Positions 1 through 5,830 of a DNA stretch of 7,199 bases are shown piece by piece. This stretch comes from Alphaproteobacteria bacterium (GTDB lineage: Bacteria > Pseudomonadota > Alphaproteobacteria > UBA9219). Under the pieces are notes generated by a model that was not told the origin of the DNA, ran no database searches, and was given only the letters and a program-made list of their open reading frames with translations. The position numbers and the translations under genes are program-made. Location of the stretch: contig JAQUUS010000080.1 in NCBI GenBank assembly GCA_028693775.1, positions 1-7,199 of the forward strand, given 5' to 3'. Each line of letters begins with the position of its first letter. Position 1 is the stretch's first letter.

Positions 1-2
1 CG

Positions 3-161
3 GCTGCTTTGGCCGCAAACATGGCGGTGATCGGATTTACGGGCGGCAGCCATTATCGCGACGGCGACGGCGGGAAGCTGCACAGGGCTTCGACGGTCAT
101 TGACGATATGCGCAAGCTTCCGGGCTTTGCGAGGTCTTTTTTTGCAGGGAAGGGGCTTTGA
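3..161 (+). CDS. HAD-family hydrolase (phosphatase-like), C-terminal fragment
   Basis: The window opens inside a plus-strand reading frame of about 52 codons that ends in TGA at 159–161. The visible peptide contains NMAVIGFTGGSHY, then a stretch ending VIDDMRKLPGFA. This pattern (small residue, V-I-G-F-T-G-G-S-H, then D-D-M-R-x-L-P) is what I recall from the C-terminal end of HAD subfamily IA hydrolases of the phosphoglycolate phosphatase / beta-phosphoglucomutase type, just after the last acidic motif. Such enzymes remove phosphate from small sugar phosphates in the cytoplasm, but the substrate cannot be told from this piece. The catalytic N-terminal DxDxT motif lies outside the window. Its stop overlaps the birA start in the arrangement TGATG, which suggests translational coupling and a shared transcript. 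The family call rests on a short fragment, so it is moderate. Confidence 0.65.
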   Translation, partial: AALAANMAVIGFTGGSHYRDGDGGKLHRASTVIDDMRKLPGFARSFFAGKGL

Positions 162-904
162 TGCTTTTCGATATTCGCAAGCGCGACGTTACGACAAGCA
201 CGAACGACGACGCCAAGCGCGCCGCCGTTGCGGGCGCTCCGGAAGGCTTTGTGATCTGGGCTTTGCATCAGACGCAGGGGCGCGGACGGATCGGGCGTCC
301 GTGGCAGTCGGATGAGGGCAATCTTTTCTTTTCCGTCGTTTTGCGGCCGCCTTTGCCAAGAAGCGAGTGGGCCGGGTATAGCTTCGTTGCGGCGCTCGCC
401 GTTCAGGAAACGGTCGATTATTATGTCAACAAGGATATCGAGGGCGCGTTTTCGGTTCCTCATAACGTTGAGATGAAGTGGCCTAACGACGTTCTGGTCG
501 ACGGCAAGAAGATCAGCGGCATTTTGCTCGAGTCGGAGGATGACAACTGGCTGGTCCTGGGGATCGGGATCAATGTGCGCTGCGATCCGGACAATCCGAT
601 GTATCCGGCGACGAGCCTTGCTTCGGAAACGCCTGCCGTTCCGGAACTAGGCGATCTTTTGGACAGGGTGCTCGATTCATTCGATAGCTGGTATGCGCGC
701 TTGAACCATGAGGGGTTTTTGCCCATTCGCGCCGCGTGGCTCATGAATGCGCGCAAGGGGACCATGCGCGTCAAGTTGCCCGCCAAGGCCACGGAATTCT
801 ACGGCGAATTCCTTGACCTCGACATCGAGGGCGCTTTGCGGTTGCGCCTTCAGGACGGCAGCGAGCGCAAGGTCAGCGCGGGCGACGTTTTTCCCTTCGT
901 GTGA
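161..904 (+). CDS. birA: Biotin–[acetyl-CoA-carboxylase] ligase, monofunctional
   Basis: The 247-residue product is a biotin protein ligase. It makes biotinyl-AMP from biotin and ATP and attaches biotin to the carrier lysine of acetyl-CoA carboxylase (AccB) and similar enzymes. The signature motifs are visible: GRGRIGRPW at residues 40–48 (adenylate/biotin-binding loop), KWPND at 106–110, KKISGILLE at 116–124 with the conserved lysine, and LGIGINV shortly after. A small C-terminal beta domain follows. At 247 residues it lacks the N-terminal winged-helix domain of E. coli BirA (about 321 residues), so it should not act as a biotin-operon repressor. The ATG at 161 was chosen over the adjacent TTG at 158. 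It has an AGGGAAGGGG ribosome-binding stretch just upstream and overlaps the preceding stop (TGATG). It converges on panB with 7 bp between stops. Confidence 0.93.
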   Translation: MLFDIRKRDVTTSTNDDAKRAAVAGAPEGFVIWALHQTQGRGRIGRPWQSDEGNLFFSVVLRPPLPRSEWAGYSFVAALAVQETVDYYVNKDIEGAFSVPHNVEMKWPNDVLVDGKKISGILLESEDDNWLVLGIGINVRCDPDNPMYPATSLASETPAVPELGDLLDRVLDSFDSWYARLNHEGFLPIRAAWLMNARKGTMRVKLPAKATEFYGEFLDLDIEGALRLRLQDGSERKVSAGDVFPFV

Positions 905-911
905 TCCGGAC

Positions 912-1703
912 CTATTTGGGCAGGAAGCAGTGCCCGATGGTCGGGAACGTTCCGGAACGGACTTCGTCGGCGTAGGTCTTCACGGCGTTCGCCACGATGG
1001 GCGCGAGCTCGACGTAACGCTTGGCGAATTTCGGCGTGAAGGCCGAGAACATTCCGAGGATGTCGTCGACCACGAGGATCTGACCGTCGCATGCGGGCGA
1101 CGCGCCGATGCCGATGGTCGGGATCGTAAGCGCTTCGGTGATGTCTTTTGCGACAGGCTCGATGGTTCCTTCGATGACCACGCAGAACGCTCCGGCTGCC
1201 TCGATCGCTTTGGCGTCGGCCATCACTTTTTGCGCGCCTGCGTCGCCGCGGCCTTGAATTTTGAAGCCGCCCATCTTTTCGATGGACTGCGGCATCAGGC
1301 CGACGTGGCCCATTACGGGCACGCCGTTGTCGACGAGGTAGCGCACCGTTTCGGCAAGCTCTTCGCCTCCTTCGGGCTTGACGGCCGCACAGCCTGTTTC
1401 TTTCATGATCCGTTGCGCGTTTTTGAGAGCTTCTTCTTTCGAGTGCTCGTAGGTGCCGAACGGCATATCCACGACCACCAGCGCATGCTCCGCGTTGCGG
1501 ACCACTGCTGCTCCGTGCGCGATCATCATGTCGATGGTCACGGGTAGCGTGTTCTCAAATCCGTAGACAACCATTCCGAGCGAATCCCCCACGAGGATCA
1601 GATCCACCAGCGGGTCCACGATTTTTGCCATCGGGGCCGTGTAGGATGTGAGGCAGACAATCGGCTTGTTTCCTTTGACTATGTCTTTTATGCTGATTTT
1701 CAT
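912..1703 (-). CDS. panB: 3-methyl-2-oxobutanoate hydroxymethyltransferase
   Basis: This 263-residue enzyme (ketopantoate hydroxymethyltransferase) transfers a hydroxymethyl group from 5,10-methylenetetrahydrofolate to alpha-ketoisovalerate, the first committed step of pantothenate and coenzyme A synthesis. The protein aligns by eye along the whole length of E. coli PanB. Residues seen include LVGDSLGM with the metal-ligand Asp40, VVDMPF with Asp79, AVKPEGG with Lys109 and Glu111, GHVGLMPQS at 132–140, GGFKIQGRG at 145–153, the catalytic-type Glu178 in VVIEGT, and IGIGAS at 197–202. Length is normal for the family. The start codon is the complement of CAT at 1701–1703, preceded on the minus strand by GAAAGGA as ribosome-binding site. 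panC, its frequent partner, is not in the window. The gene diverges from the 1810–5455 operon. Confidence 0.96.
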   Translation of the reverse strand: MKISIKDIVKGNKPIVCLTSYTAPMAKIVDPLVDLILVGDSLGMVVYGFENTLPVTIDMMIAHGAAVVRNAEHALVVVDMPFGTYEHSKEEALKNAQRIMKETGCAAVKPEGGEELAETVRYLVDNGVPVMGHVGLMPQSIEKMGGFKIQGRGDAGAQKVMADAKAIEAAGAFCVVIEGTIEPVAKDITEALTIPTIGIGASPACDGQILVVDDILGMFSAFTPKFAKRYVELAPIVANAVKTYADEVRSGTFPTIGHCFLPK

Positions 1704-1734
1704 TGTAAATCCTTTCGACTCTTGTATTTAAATC

Positions 1735-1762
1735 TTGCCATTTTGCATTCCCGGAATCTAGT
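1735..1762 (+). promoter_or_regulatory. Candidate promoter for the exported-protein/purL operon
   Basis: TTGCCA at 1735–1740 matches the sigma-70 -35 consensus in five of six bases. TCTAGT at 1757–1762 matches the -10 consensus in four of six, with a 16-bp spacer. It would place the transcript start near 1769, about 40 bases before the ATG at 1810. It lies in the only intergenic space between panB and the plus-strand operon. The -10 is weak and no transcript data are available. Confidence 0.35.
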
Positions 1763-1779
1763 GTAGTGTTTCCCTCATC

Positions 1780-1799
1780 TTATTGCGGCGCAACAATAA
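1780..1799 (+). repeat. Nested inverted repeat in the leader of the exported-protein gene
   Basis: TTATTG (1780–1785) is repeated inverted as CAATAA (1794–1799) around an 8-base loop. A second, mutually exclusive palindrome TTGCG-G-CGCAA occupies 1783–1793. The right arm runs into the AAAGG ribosome-binding site (1798–1802). It could be an operator half-site pair or a small leader hairpin. The arms are short and chance occurrence is possible. Confidence 0.3.
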
Positions 1800-1809
1800 A
1801 GGCTGGACA

Positions 1810-2373
1810 ATGACCTCTCTCTTTATGCGGCGGTTTTTTCCGAAACTCGGCGCGGCCCTTGTCGTTTTTTCGCTGGCTTTGGGCGCGGGCGGGATCGCTT
1901 CCGCCGAGATTGTGGAAAAAGATATTCCTTGCGGTGCGGGGACTTGTCACCGTTTTTGGCCCAGAATGCCCGATGTGAAGGGCTGGCACAGAGAAGATGC
2001 CGCTGCGCTTAATATCGATGCGCTCGTTCCGGACGGCTCAAAGCTCGAGGATGCTTCTTCCCTGATTTACGGCAGGGCCGTTTTCAAGACGAGCCTTCCC
2101 GCAAAATCGTTCGAGGAGTTCGTTTCCAACGATCAGGAATCTTTCGACGCCAAGATTTCGGAGCTTCCTTCGCTCAAGACCGCTGACGGGCAGACTATTC
2201 GCCTTTTCTCCTTTGTTCCCCTTGTCGATGGCGGTAAATGGGAGCTTGTCGGCTACGGGCAGGAAGGCGCTTTTTATCTCATTTTTGTTCTTGTCGGGCA
2301 GACGCAGACGGATCTCGACAAGTCCAGGGCGGCGTTTGTTTCGCTCGTCGAATCCTATAAATTGAAAAACTGA
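1810..2373 (+). CDS. Uncharacterised exported protein upstream of purL
   Basis: I do not recognise this 187-residue protein. The N-terminus is a convincing Sec signal peptide: Met-Arg-Arg at residues 6–8, a hydrophobic core at about 13–30, and a likely cleavage after the Ala-Ser-Ala at 30–32. The mature part starts with two closely spaced cysteines (Cys41 and Cys46, in PCGAGTC) that could form a disulfide in the periplasm. Next come the aromatic/proline stretch HRFWPRMP, a mixed charged middle region, and a C-terminal part with alternating beta-like strands (KWELVGYGQ, FYLIFVLVG) and a final helix. There is no cysteine at the cleavage site, so it is not a lipoprotein. ATG 1810 was preferred to TTG 1783 because AAAGG sits 7 bases upstream and the signal peptide starts properly there. 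Its stop is 8 bp before purL, implying co-transcription. Confidence 0.8.
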   Translation: MTSLFMRRFFPKLGAALVVFSLALGAGGIASAEIVEKDIPCGAGTCHRFWPRMPDVKGWHREDAAALNIDALVPDGSKLEDASSLIYGRAVFKTSLPAKSFEEFVSNDQESFDAKISELPSLKTADGQTIRLFSFVPLVDGGKWELVGYGQEGAFYLIFVLVGQTQTDLDKSRAAFVSLVESYKLKN

Positions 2374-2381
2374 AGAAGGCC

Positions 2382-4586
2382 ATGACCAGCAAAGTGAAAA
2401 AAGTTTCGGACTACAAAGGCGGCGCAGAGGCTCTGATTGCCGAGCACGGGATGTCTTCGGACGAGTACAAGGTTCTTTTGAACGTGATCGGGCGCGAGCC
2501 GACCGTTGCCGAGCTGGGCGTCGCGGCGGCCATGTGGTCGGAGCATTGCTCCTATAAATCCACGCGCGTCTGGCTCAAGCAGCTTCCGACAAAGGCTCCT
2601 CACGTTATTTGCGGGCCCGGCGAAAATGCGGGCGTTATCGATATCGGCGACGGGCAGGCCGCTATCTTCAAGATGGAGAGCCACAATCATCCTTCGTATA
2701 TCGAGCCTTATCAGGGCGCGGCGACCGGCGTCGGCGGTATTTTGCGCGACGTTTTTACTATGGGCGCGCGGCCTATCGCCAACATGAACGCGTTGCGCTT
2801 CGGGGCGGTCGATCATCCCAAGACGAAGGGGCTGGTGGCCGGGGTCGTTTCGGGCATCGGCGGATATGGCAATTGCGTCGGCGTTCCCACTTTGGGCGGC
2901 GAGACGAATTTCCATGCAAGCTATAACGGCAATATTCTTGTCAACGCCATGACTGTGGGTGTGGCGGACGCAAAGAAGATTTTCTATTCTGCCGCGGCGG
3001 GGGTCGGGAATCCCGTTGTTTATGTCGGCTCAAAGACCGGGCGCGACGGCATCAAGGGCGCGACCATGGCTTCGGGCGAGTTTAACGAAGACTCGGAGAG
3101 CATGCGGCCTACCGTTCAGGTCGGCGATCCGTTCGTCGAAAAGCTCGTGATGGAGGCTTGCCTTGAACTCATGGCCACGGACGCCATCATTTCGATTCAG
3201 GATATGGGCGCGGCCGGGCTGACGTCTTCGTCCGTCGAAATGGCGTCGAAGGGCGGACTGGGGATCGAGATCGATCTCGACAAGGTTCCGCTTCGCGAGC
3301 AGGGCATGGATGCTTATGAGATCATGCTTTCGGAGAGCCAGGAGCGCATGTTGATGGTTCTCAAGCCGGGGTGCGAGGCCGAGGCAGAGCGTATTTTCAA
3401 GAAATACGAGCTCGATTTCGCCGTGATCGGCAAGCTTACCGATACGGGGCGCATTGTGTGCACGCGGTTCGGCGAGGTTGAGGTCGATATCGAGGTCGCG
3501 CCGCTCGTTGAGAAGTCTCCCGTTTATAACAGGCCTTGGGAACCGACCCCGGCGCAGCCCGATATTCCGGCGGCGAGCTATCCTTTGCCGGAAGGCGAGA
3601 CGGCTCTCAGCGTTTTGGAAAAGCTTTTGGCCACGCCCGATTTGTGCTCGAAACGCTGGATCTGGGAGCAATATGACAGCCTTGTGCGCGCCAATACGGC
3701 TCAGGGGCCCGGCGGAGATGCGGCCGTCGTTCGGCTCGACGGTGGCGACAAGGCTTTGGCGATTTCGACGGATTGCACGCCGCGTTATTGCGCGGCCGAT
3801 CCTGTGGAAGGCGGTAAGCAGGCCGTCGCCGAGACCTGGCGCAACATTTGCGCCGTCGGGGCCAAGCCTTTGGCCATTACCGACAACATGAACTTCGGGA
3901 ATCCCGAAAAGCCCTTGATTATGGGGCAGTTTGTGGGGGCGGTTCAGGGGATCAAGGATGCTTGCCTTGCGCTCGACTATCCTGTCGTTTCGGGCAATTG
4001 CAGCCTTTATAACGAGACGAACGGCGCTGCCATTTTGCCCGCGCCTGCTATCGGCGGCGTCGGGTTGATGCCCGATGTTCGCAAGGCTGTGGGCATTGCC
4101 TTTGCGGGCGAGGGCGAGACTGTGTTTATTCTCGGCGAAACTGCGGGGCATATCGGGCAGTCGATTTATTTGCGCGAGACGTTCGGCAAGGAAGAAGGTT
4201 CGCCTCCGCCTGTCGATTTGCAGGCCGAGCGTAAGCACGGCGAATTCGTGCGTGCCATGATCGATCAAAGCCTTTTGACGTCCTGCCATGACATTTCGGA
4301 CGGCGGCCTTTTGGTCGCTTTGGCCGAGATGGTTATGCCGCGCGGCGTCGGCCTTGCCGTCGAGCTTTCCGGCGATGCCGGATTCTGGTTCGGCGAGGAT
4401 CAGGGGCGCTATGTCGTTGCGACAAAGGACGCTCAGGCCTTGATCGAGAAGGCCAAGGAGGCGGGCGTTCCCTTCGCCAAGATCGGGACGACGGGCGGCG
4501 CAGACCTTGCGGTCGAGGGCGCGCGCGTCCCCGTGGCGCAGTTGCGCACGGCTCATGAATCGTTTTTGCCCCAATATATGAGGTAA
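2382..4586 (+). CDS. purL: Phosphoribosylformylglycinamidine synthase subunit PurL (short form)
   Basis: This 734-residue protein is the ATP-binding catalytic subunit of FGAM synthase, which converts formylglycinamide ribonucleotide to its amidine in purine synthesis using ammonia from glutamine. Its size marks the small PurL type, which works as a complex with separate PurS and PurQ (glutaminase), not the single ~1300-residue enterobacterial enzyme. Motifs in order: MWSEHCSYKS at 51–60, KMESHNHPSYIEPYQGAATG from residue 98, RDVFTMGARP at 122–131, GGETNFHASYNGN at 172–184, the SESQER signature in the first half, and in the second half a GPGGDAAVVR strand, NFGNPEKP, SGNCSLYNET and CHDISDGGLL. 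These are the two repeated AIR-synthase-like halves. The ATG is just 2 bases after an AAGAAGG sequence, a tight spacing, but the family N-terminus (…EHGMSSDEYK) supports this start. purS and purQ are absent here. Confidence 0.97.
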   Translation: MTSKVKKVSDYKGGAEALIAEHGMSSDEYKVLLNVIGREPTVAELGVAAAMWSEHCSYKSTRVWLKQLPTKAPHVICGPGENAGVIDIGDGQAAIFKMESHNHPSYIEPYQGAATGVGGILRDVFTMGARPIANMNALRFGAVDHPKTKGLVAGVVSGIGGYGNCVGVPTLGGETNFHASYNGNILVNAMTVGVADAKKIFYSAAAGVGNPVVYVGSKTGRDGIKGATMASGEFNEDSESMRPTVQVGDPFVEKLVMEACLELMATDAIISIQDMGAAGLTSSSVEMASKGGLGIEIDLDKVPLREQGMDAYEIMLSESQERMLMVLKPGCEAEAERIFKKYELDFAVIGKLTDTGRIVCTRFGEVEVDIEVAPLVEKSPVYNRPWEPTPAQPDIPAASYPLPEGETALSVLEKLLATPDLCSKRWIWEQYDSLVRANTAQGPGGDAAVVRLDGGDKALAISTDCTPRYCAADPVEGGKQAVAETWRNICAVGAKPLAITDNMNFGNPEKPLIMGQFVGAVQGIKDACLALDYPVVSGNCSLYNETNGAAILPAPAIGGVGLMPDVRKAVGIAFAGEGETVFILGETAGHIGQSIYLRETFGKEEGSPPPVDLQAERKHGEFVRAMIDQSLLTSCHDISDGGLLVALAEMVMPRGVGLAVELSGDAGFWFGEDQGRYVVATKDAQALIEKAKEAGVPFAKIGTTGGADLAVEGARVPVAQLRTAHESFLPQYMR

Positions 4587-4587
4587 C

Positions 4588-5238
4588 ATGACAGACTTCG
4601 CTCAGGCGTTGGCTCAGTCCCGGATCGTTGCGATCTTGCGAAACCTTTCGACGGACAAGGCTTTGGCTGTCGGCGAGGCTTTGATCGGGGCGGGGGTGAC
4701 GCTCCTTGAGGTTCCTTTGAACGGCCGCGAGGCCTGGGAAACTTTCGGGGCTTTGGCCAAGGCTTTTTCGTCGAAGGCCGCTATCGGCGTTGGGACGGTT
4801 CTTTCTCCTCAGGATGTGGGCAGGGTTTCGGCCCGCGGCGGAAATTTTATTGTTTCGCCAAACATGGACCCGGAGGTGGTCAATGTTACCAAGCGGCTCG
4901 GACTGGCCAGCATTCCGGGCGTGGCGACTCCCACGGAGGCTTTCGCGGCGATCAAAGCCGGGGCCGCGGCTCTCAAGCTTTTTCCGGGGCAGGGCTTCTC
5001 TTCGGACATCATCAAGGCCTGGCGCACTGTTTTGCCGCCCGAGATTCCTTTGCTTTTGAGCGGCGGCGTGAATGCTTCGAATATTCACGGGTTTGTCTCG
5101 GCGGGAGTTGCCGGGTTTATGGTTTCATCGGCGATTTTTGCGCCAGAACTCGATCCCGATGAGATTGGCGAAAAGGCCAAGGCTCTTATTGAGGCCCTGA
5201 AAGGCGGAGGCAAGGCACATGCCCATGACGGTAAGTGA
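4588..5238 (+). CDS. KDPG/KDPGal-type aldolase (2-dehydro-3-deoxy-6-phosphogalactonate aldolase-like)
   Basis: The 216-residue protein belongs to the KDPG/KHG class I aldolase family, which splits 2-keto-3-deoxy-6-phospho sugar acids into pyruvate and glyceraldehyde 3-phosphate. Visible motifs: IVAILRNLSTDKA at 13–25, LLEVPLN at 39–45 with the catalytic Glu41, IGVGTVL at 66–72, IVSPNMDPEV at 88–97, PGVATPTEA at 110–118, the Schiff-base Lys130 in ALKLFP, and LSGGVN at 157–162 (phosphate site). The VPLN motif, GVGTVL and SPN stretches look more like E. coli DgoA (galactonate pathway) than Eda, so I lean to KDPGal aldolase, but substrate cannot be fixed from sequence. GAGG at 4579–4582 is the ribosome-binding site, inside the end of purL. 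One base separates the genes, and the 3' end overlaps bolA by 20 bp. No dehydratase or kinase of the pathway is nearby. Confidence 0.88.
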   Translation: MTDFAQALAQSRIVAILRNLSTDKALAVGEALIGAGVTLLEVPLNGREAWETFGALAKAFSSKAAIGVGTVLSPQDVGRVSARGGNFIVSPNMDPEVVNVTKRLGLASIPGVATPTEAFAAIKAGAAALKLFPGQGFSSDIIKAWRTVLPPEIPLLLSGGVNASNIHGFVSAGVAGFMVSSAIFAPELDPDEIGEKAKALIEALKGGGKAHAHDGK

Positions 5239-5455
5239 AATCGAGCGCCTGATTAAGGACGCTTTGCCCGACGCTTATGTCGAGCTCAAGGATTTGCGCG
5301 GCGACGGCGATTATTTTCAGGCTTATGTCGAAAGCCGCGAGTTTATCGGGAAGACCCGCGTTCAACAGCACCGGATGGTTTATGCCGCTTTGCAGGGGCG
5401 TGTCGGCGGGGTTTTGCGCGCTTTTACGCTCAGTACGGCTACGCCTCAGAAATAA
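5219..5455 (+). CDS. bolA: BolA family protein
   Basis: This 78-residue protein is a short BolA-family member with the class II KH-like fold. These proteins bind monothiol CGFS glutaredoxins through a shared [2Fe-2S] cluster and act in iron-sulfur trafficking, iron sensing or transcription control. Motifs: SEIERLIKDALPDA at 6–19, DLRGDGDYF at 25–33, and the family signature RVQQHRMVYAAL at 47–58 with the invariant His51. The variable cluster-ligand loop has Tyr32 where relatives usually have His or Cys. The start at 5219 is supported by GGAGG at 5206–5210 with 8-base spacing; the in-frame ATG at 5225 would be too far. It overlaps the aldolase gene by 20 bp, so it is translated from the same transcript. 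Its stop abuts the minus-strand ORF that separates it from its usual partner gene grxD. Confidence 0.93.
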   Translation: MPMTVSEIERLIKDALPDAYVELKDLRGDGDYFQAYVESREFIGKTRVQQHRMVYAALQGRVGGVLRAFTLSTATPQK

Positions 5456-5692
5456 TCATTCGCCCCGGCACGATCCGAACGACGTTAGCGAACTCCGGAC
5501 CAGCGTGCTGCTGTCGCATACCAGCCTTTTCTTTTTCGGCGAGTTCATGACAAGAAACCATATCCCCGCGATGGCTGCGAAGATAAATAGAACCTGAAAC
5601 ACTCGGCCCCATGGGAAGCCTTCTTTTTCTTTCTTTACCGGCGCTCTTTTGCGGCGGTATTTTGACGGAGGTGGAGATTCGGGTTGAAACAT
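5456..5692 (-). CDS. Small basic single-pass membrane protein, hypothetical
   Basis: I do not recognise this 78-residue reading frame. It starts with a proline-rich, very basic cytoplasmic stretch (PPPSKYRRKRAPVKKEKE at residues 7–24). A strong transmembrane segment follows at about 31–49 (VFQVLFIFAAIAGIWFLVM), then KKKR at 53–56 and a short serine-rich tail with Cys59 and Cys75. TAAGG lies 7 bases upstream of the ATG, and a TTGACA box further upstream on the same strand supports expression. The hydrophobic segment flanked by basic residues is hard to explain as a shadow, since the opposite strand holds no gene here. The tail uses less typical codons (CTA, GGA), while the -1 frame downstream of the A-rich run at 5525–5539 looks more protein-like and runs to 5439. 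A frameshift is possible. The stop abuts the bolA stop. Confidence 0.5.
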   Translation of the reverse strand: MFQPESPPPSKYRRKRAPVKKEKEGFPWGRVFQVLFIFAAIAGIWFLVMNSPKKKRLVCDSSTLVRSSLTSFGSCRGE

Positions 5693-5725
5693 ATTGCAAC
5701 CTTAGCGCAGTGCGATCGTTTTTTG

Positions 5726-5755
5726 ATAGTTAAAAACACTCGTTAACCTTGTCAA
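5726..5755 (-). promoter_or_regulatory. Candidate minus-strand promoter for the small membrane protein
   Basis: Read on the minus strand, a perfect sigma-70 -35 box TTGACA (5755–5750) is followed after 18 bases by AACTAT (5731–5726), a three-of-six -10 match. The predicted start would be about 26 bases before the ATG at 5692. The -35 is strong and the -10 weak. Confidence 0.4.
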
Positions 5756-5774
5756 GCAATCTCTCGATTCTGCT

Positions 5775-5786
5775 TCTCTCTCTCTC
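5775..5786 (+). repeat. (TC)6 dinucleotide tract upstream of grxD
   Basis: Six perfect TC units lie within a 17-base all-pyrimidine run (5773–5789), upstream of a CATAAT box at 5797–5802 that could be the grxD -10. A tract in this position can change promoter spacing by slippage, though six units is short. Confidence 0.5.
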
Positions 5787-5820
5787 CTCAAATAGGCATA
5801 ATGCACCATCTCAATTGAGG
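5786..5820 (+). promoter_or_regulatory. grxD upstream region: possible -10, palindrome and SD-masking repeat
   Basis: CATAAT at 5797–5802 matches the -10 consensus in five of six bases, but its -35 position is poor. A perfect 10-bp palindrome CTCAATTGAG occupies 5810–5819 and includes the GAGG ribosome-binding site of grxD (5817–5820). CCTCAA at 5786–5791 is the exact reverse complement of TTGAGG at 5815–5820. These could form an operator near the transcript start, or a hairpin hiding the ribosome-binding site if transcription starts further upstream. Function is inferred. Confidence 0.3.
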
Positions 5821-5830
5821 ATTTTGCCGC

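Noticed and set aside
747..1547. 266-residue plus-strand frame across the end of birA and opposite panB
   Set aside because: Both underlying genes are strongly supported; this frame is composition-driven and crosses both.
1783..1809. TTG start at 1783 for the exported protein
   Set aside because: It would put nine extra residues before a normal signal peptide, and the AAAGG site fits the ATG at 1810.
3030..4589. 519-residue minus-strand open frame opposite purL
   Set aside because: It is the antisense of a perfectly conserved purL, is rich in Arg, Ala and His as expected for a shadow frame, and shows no motif.
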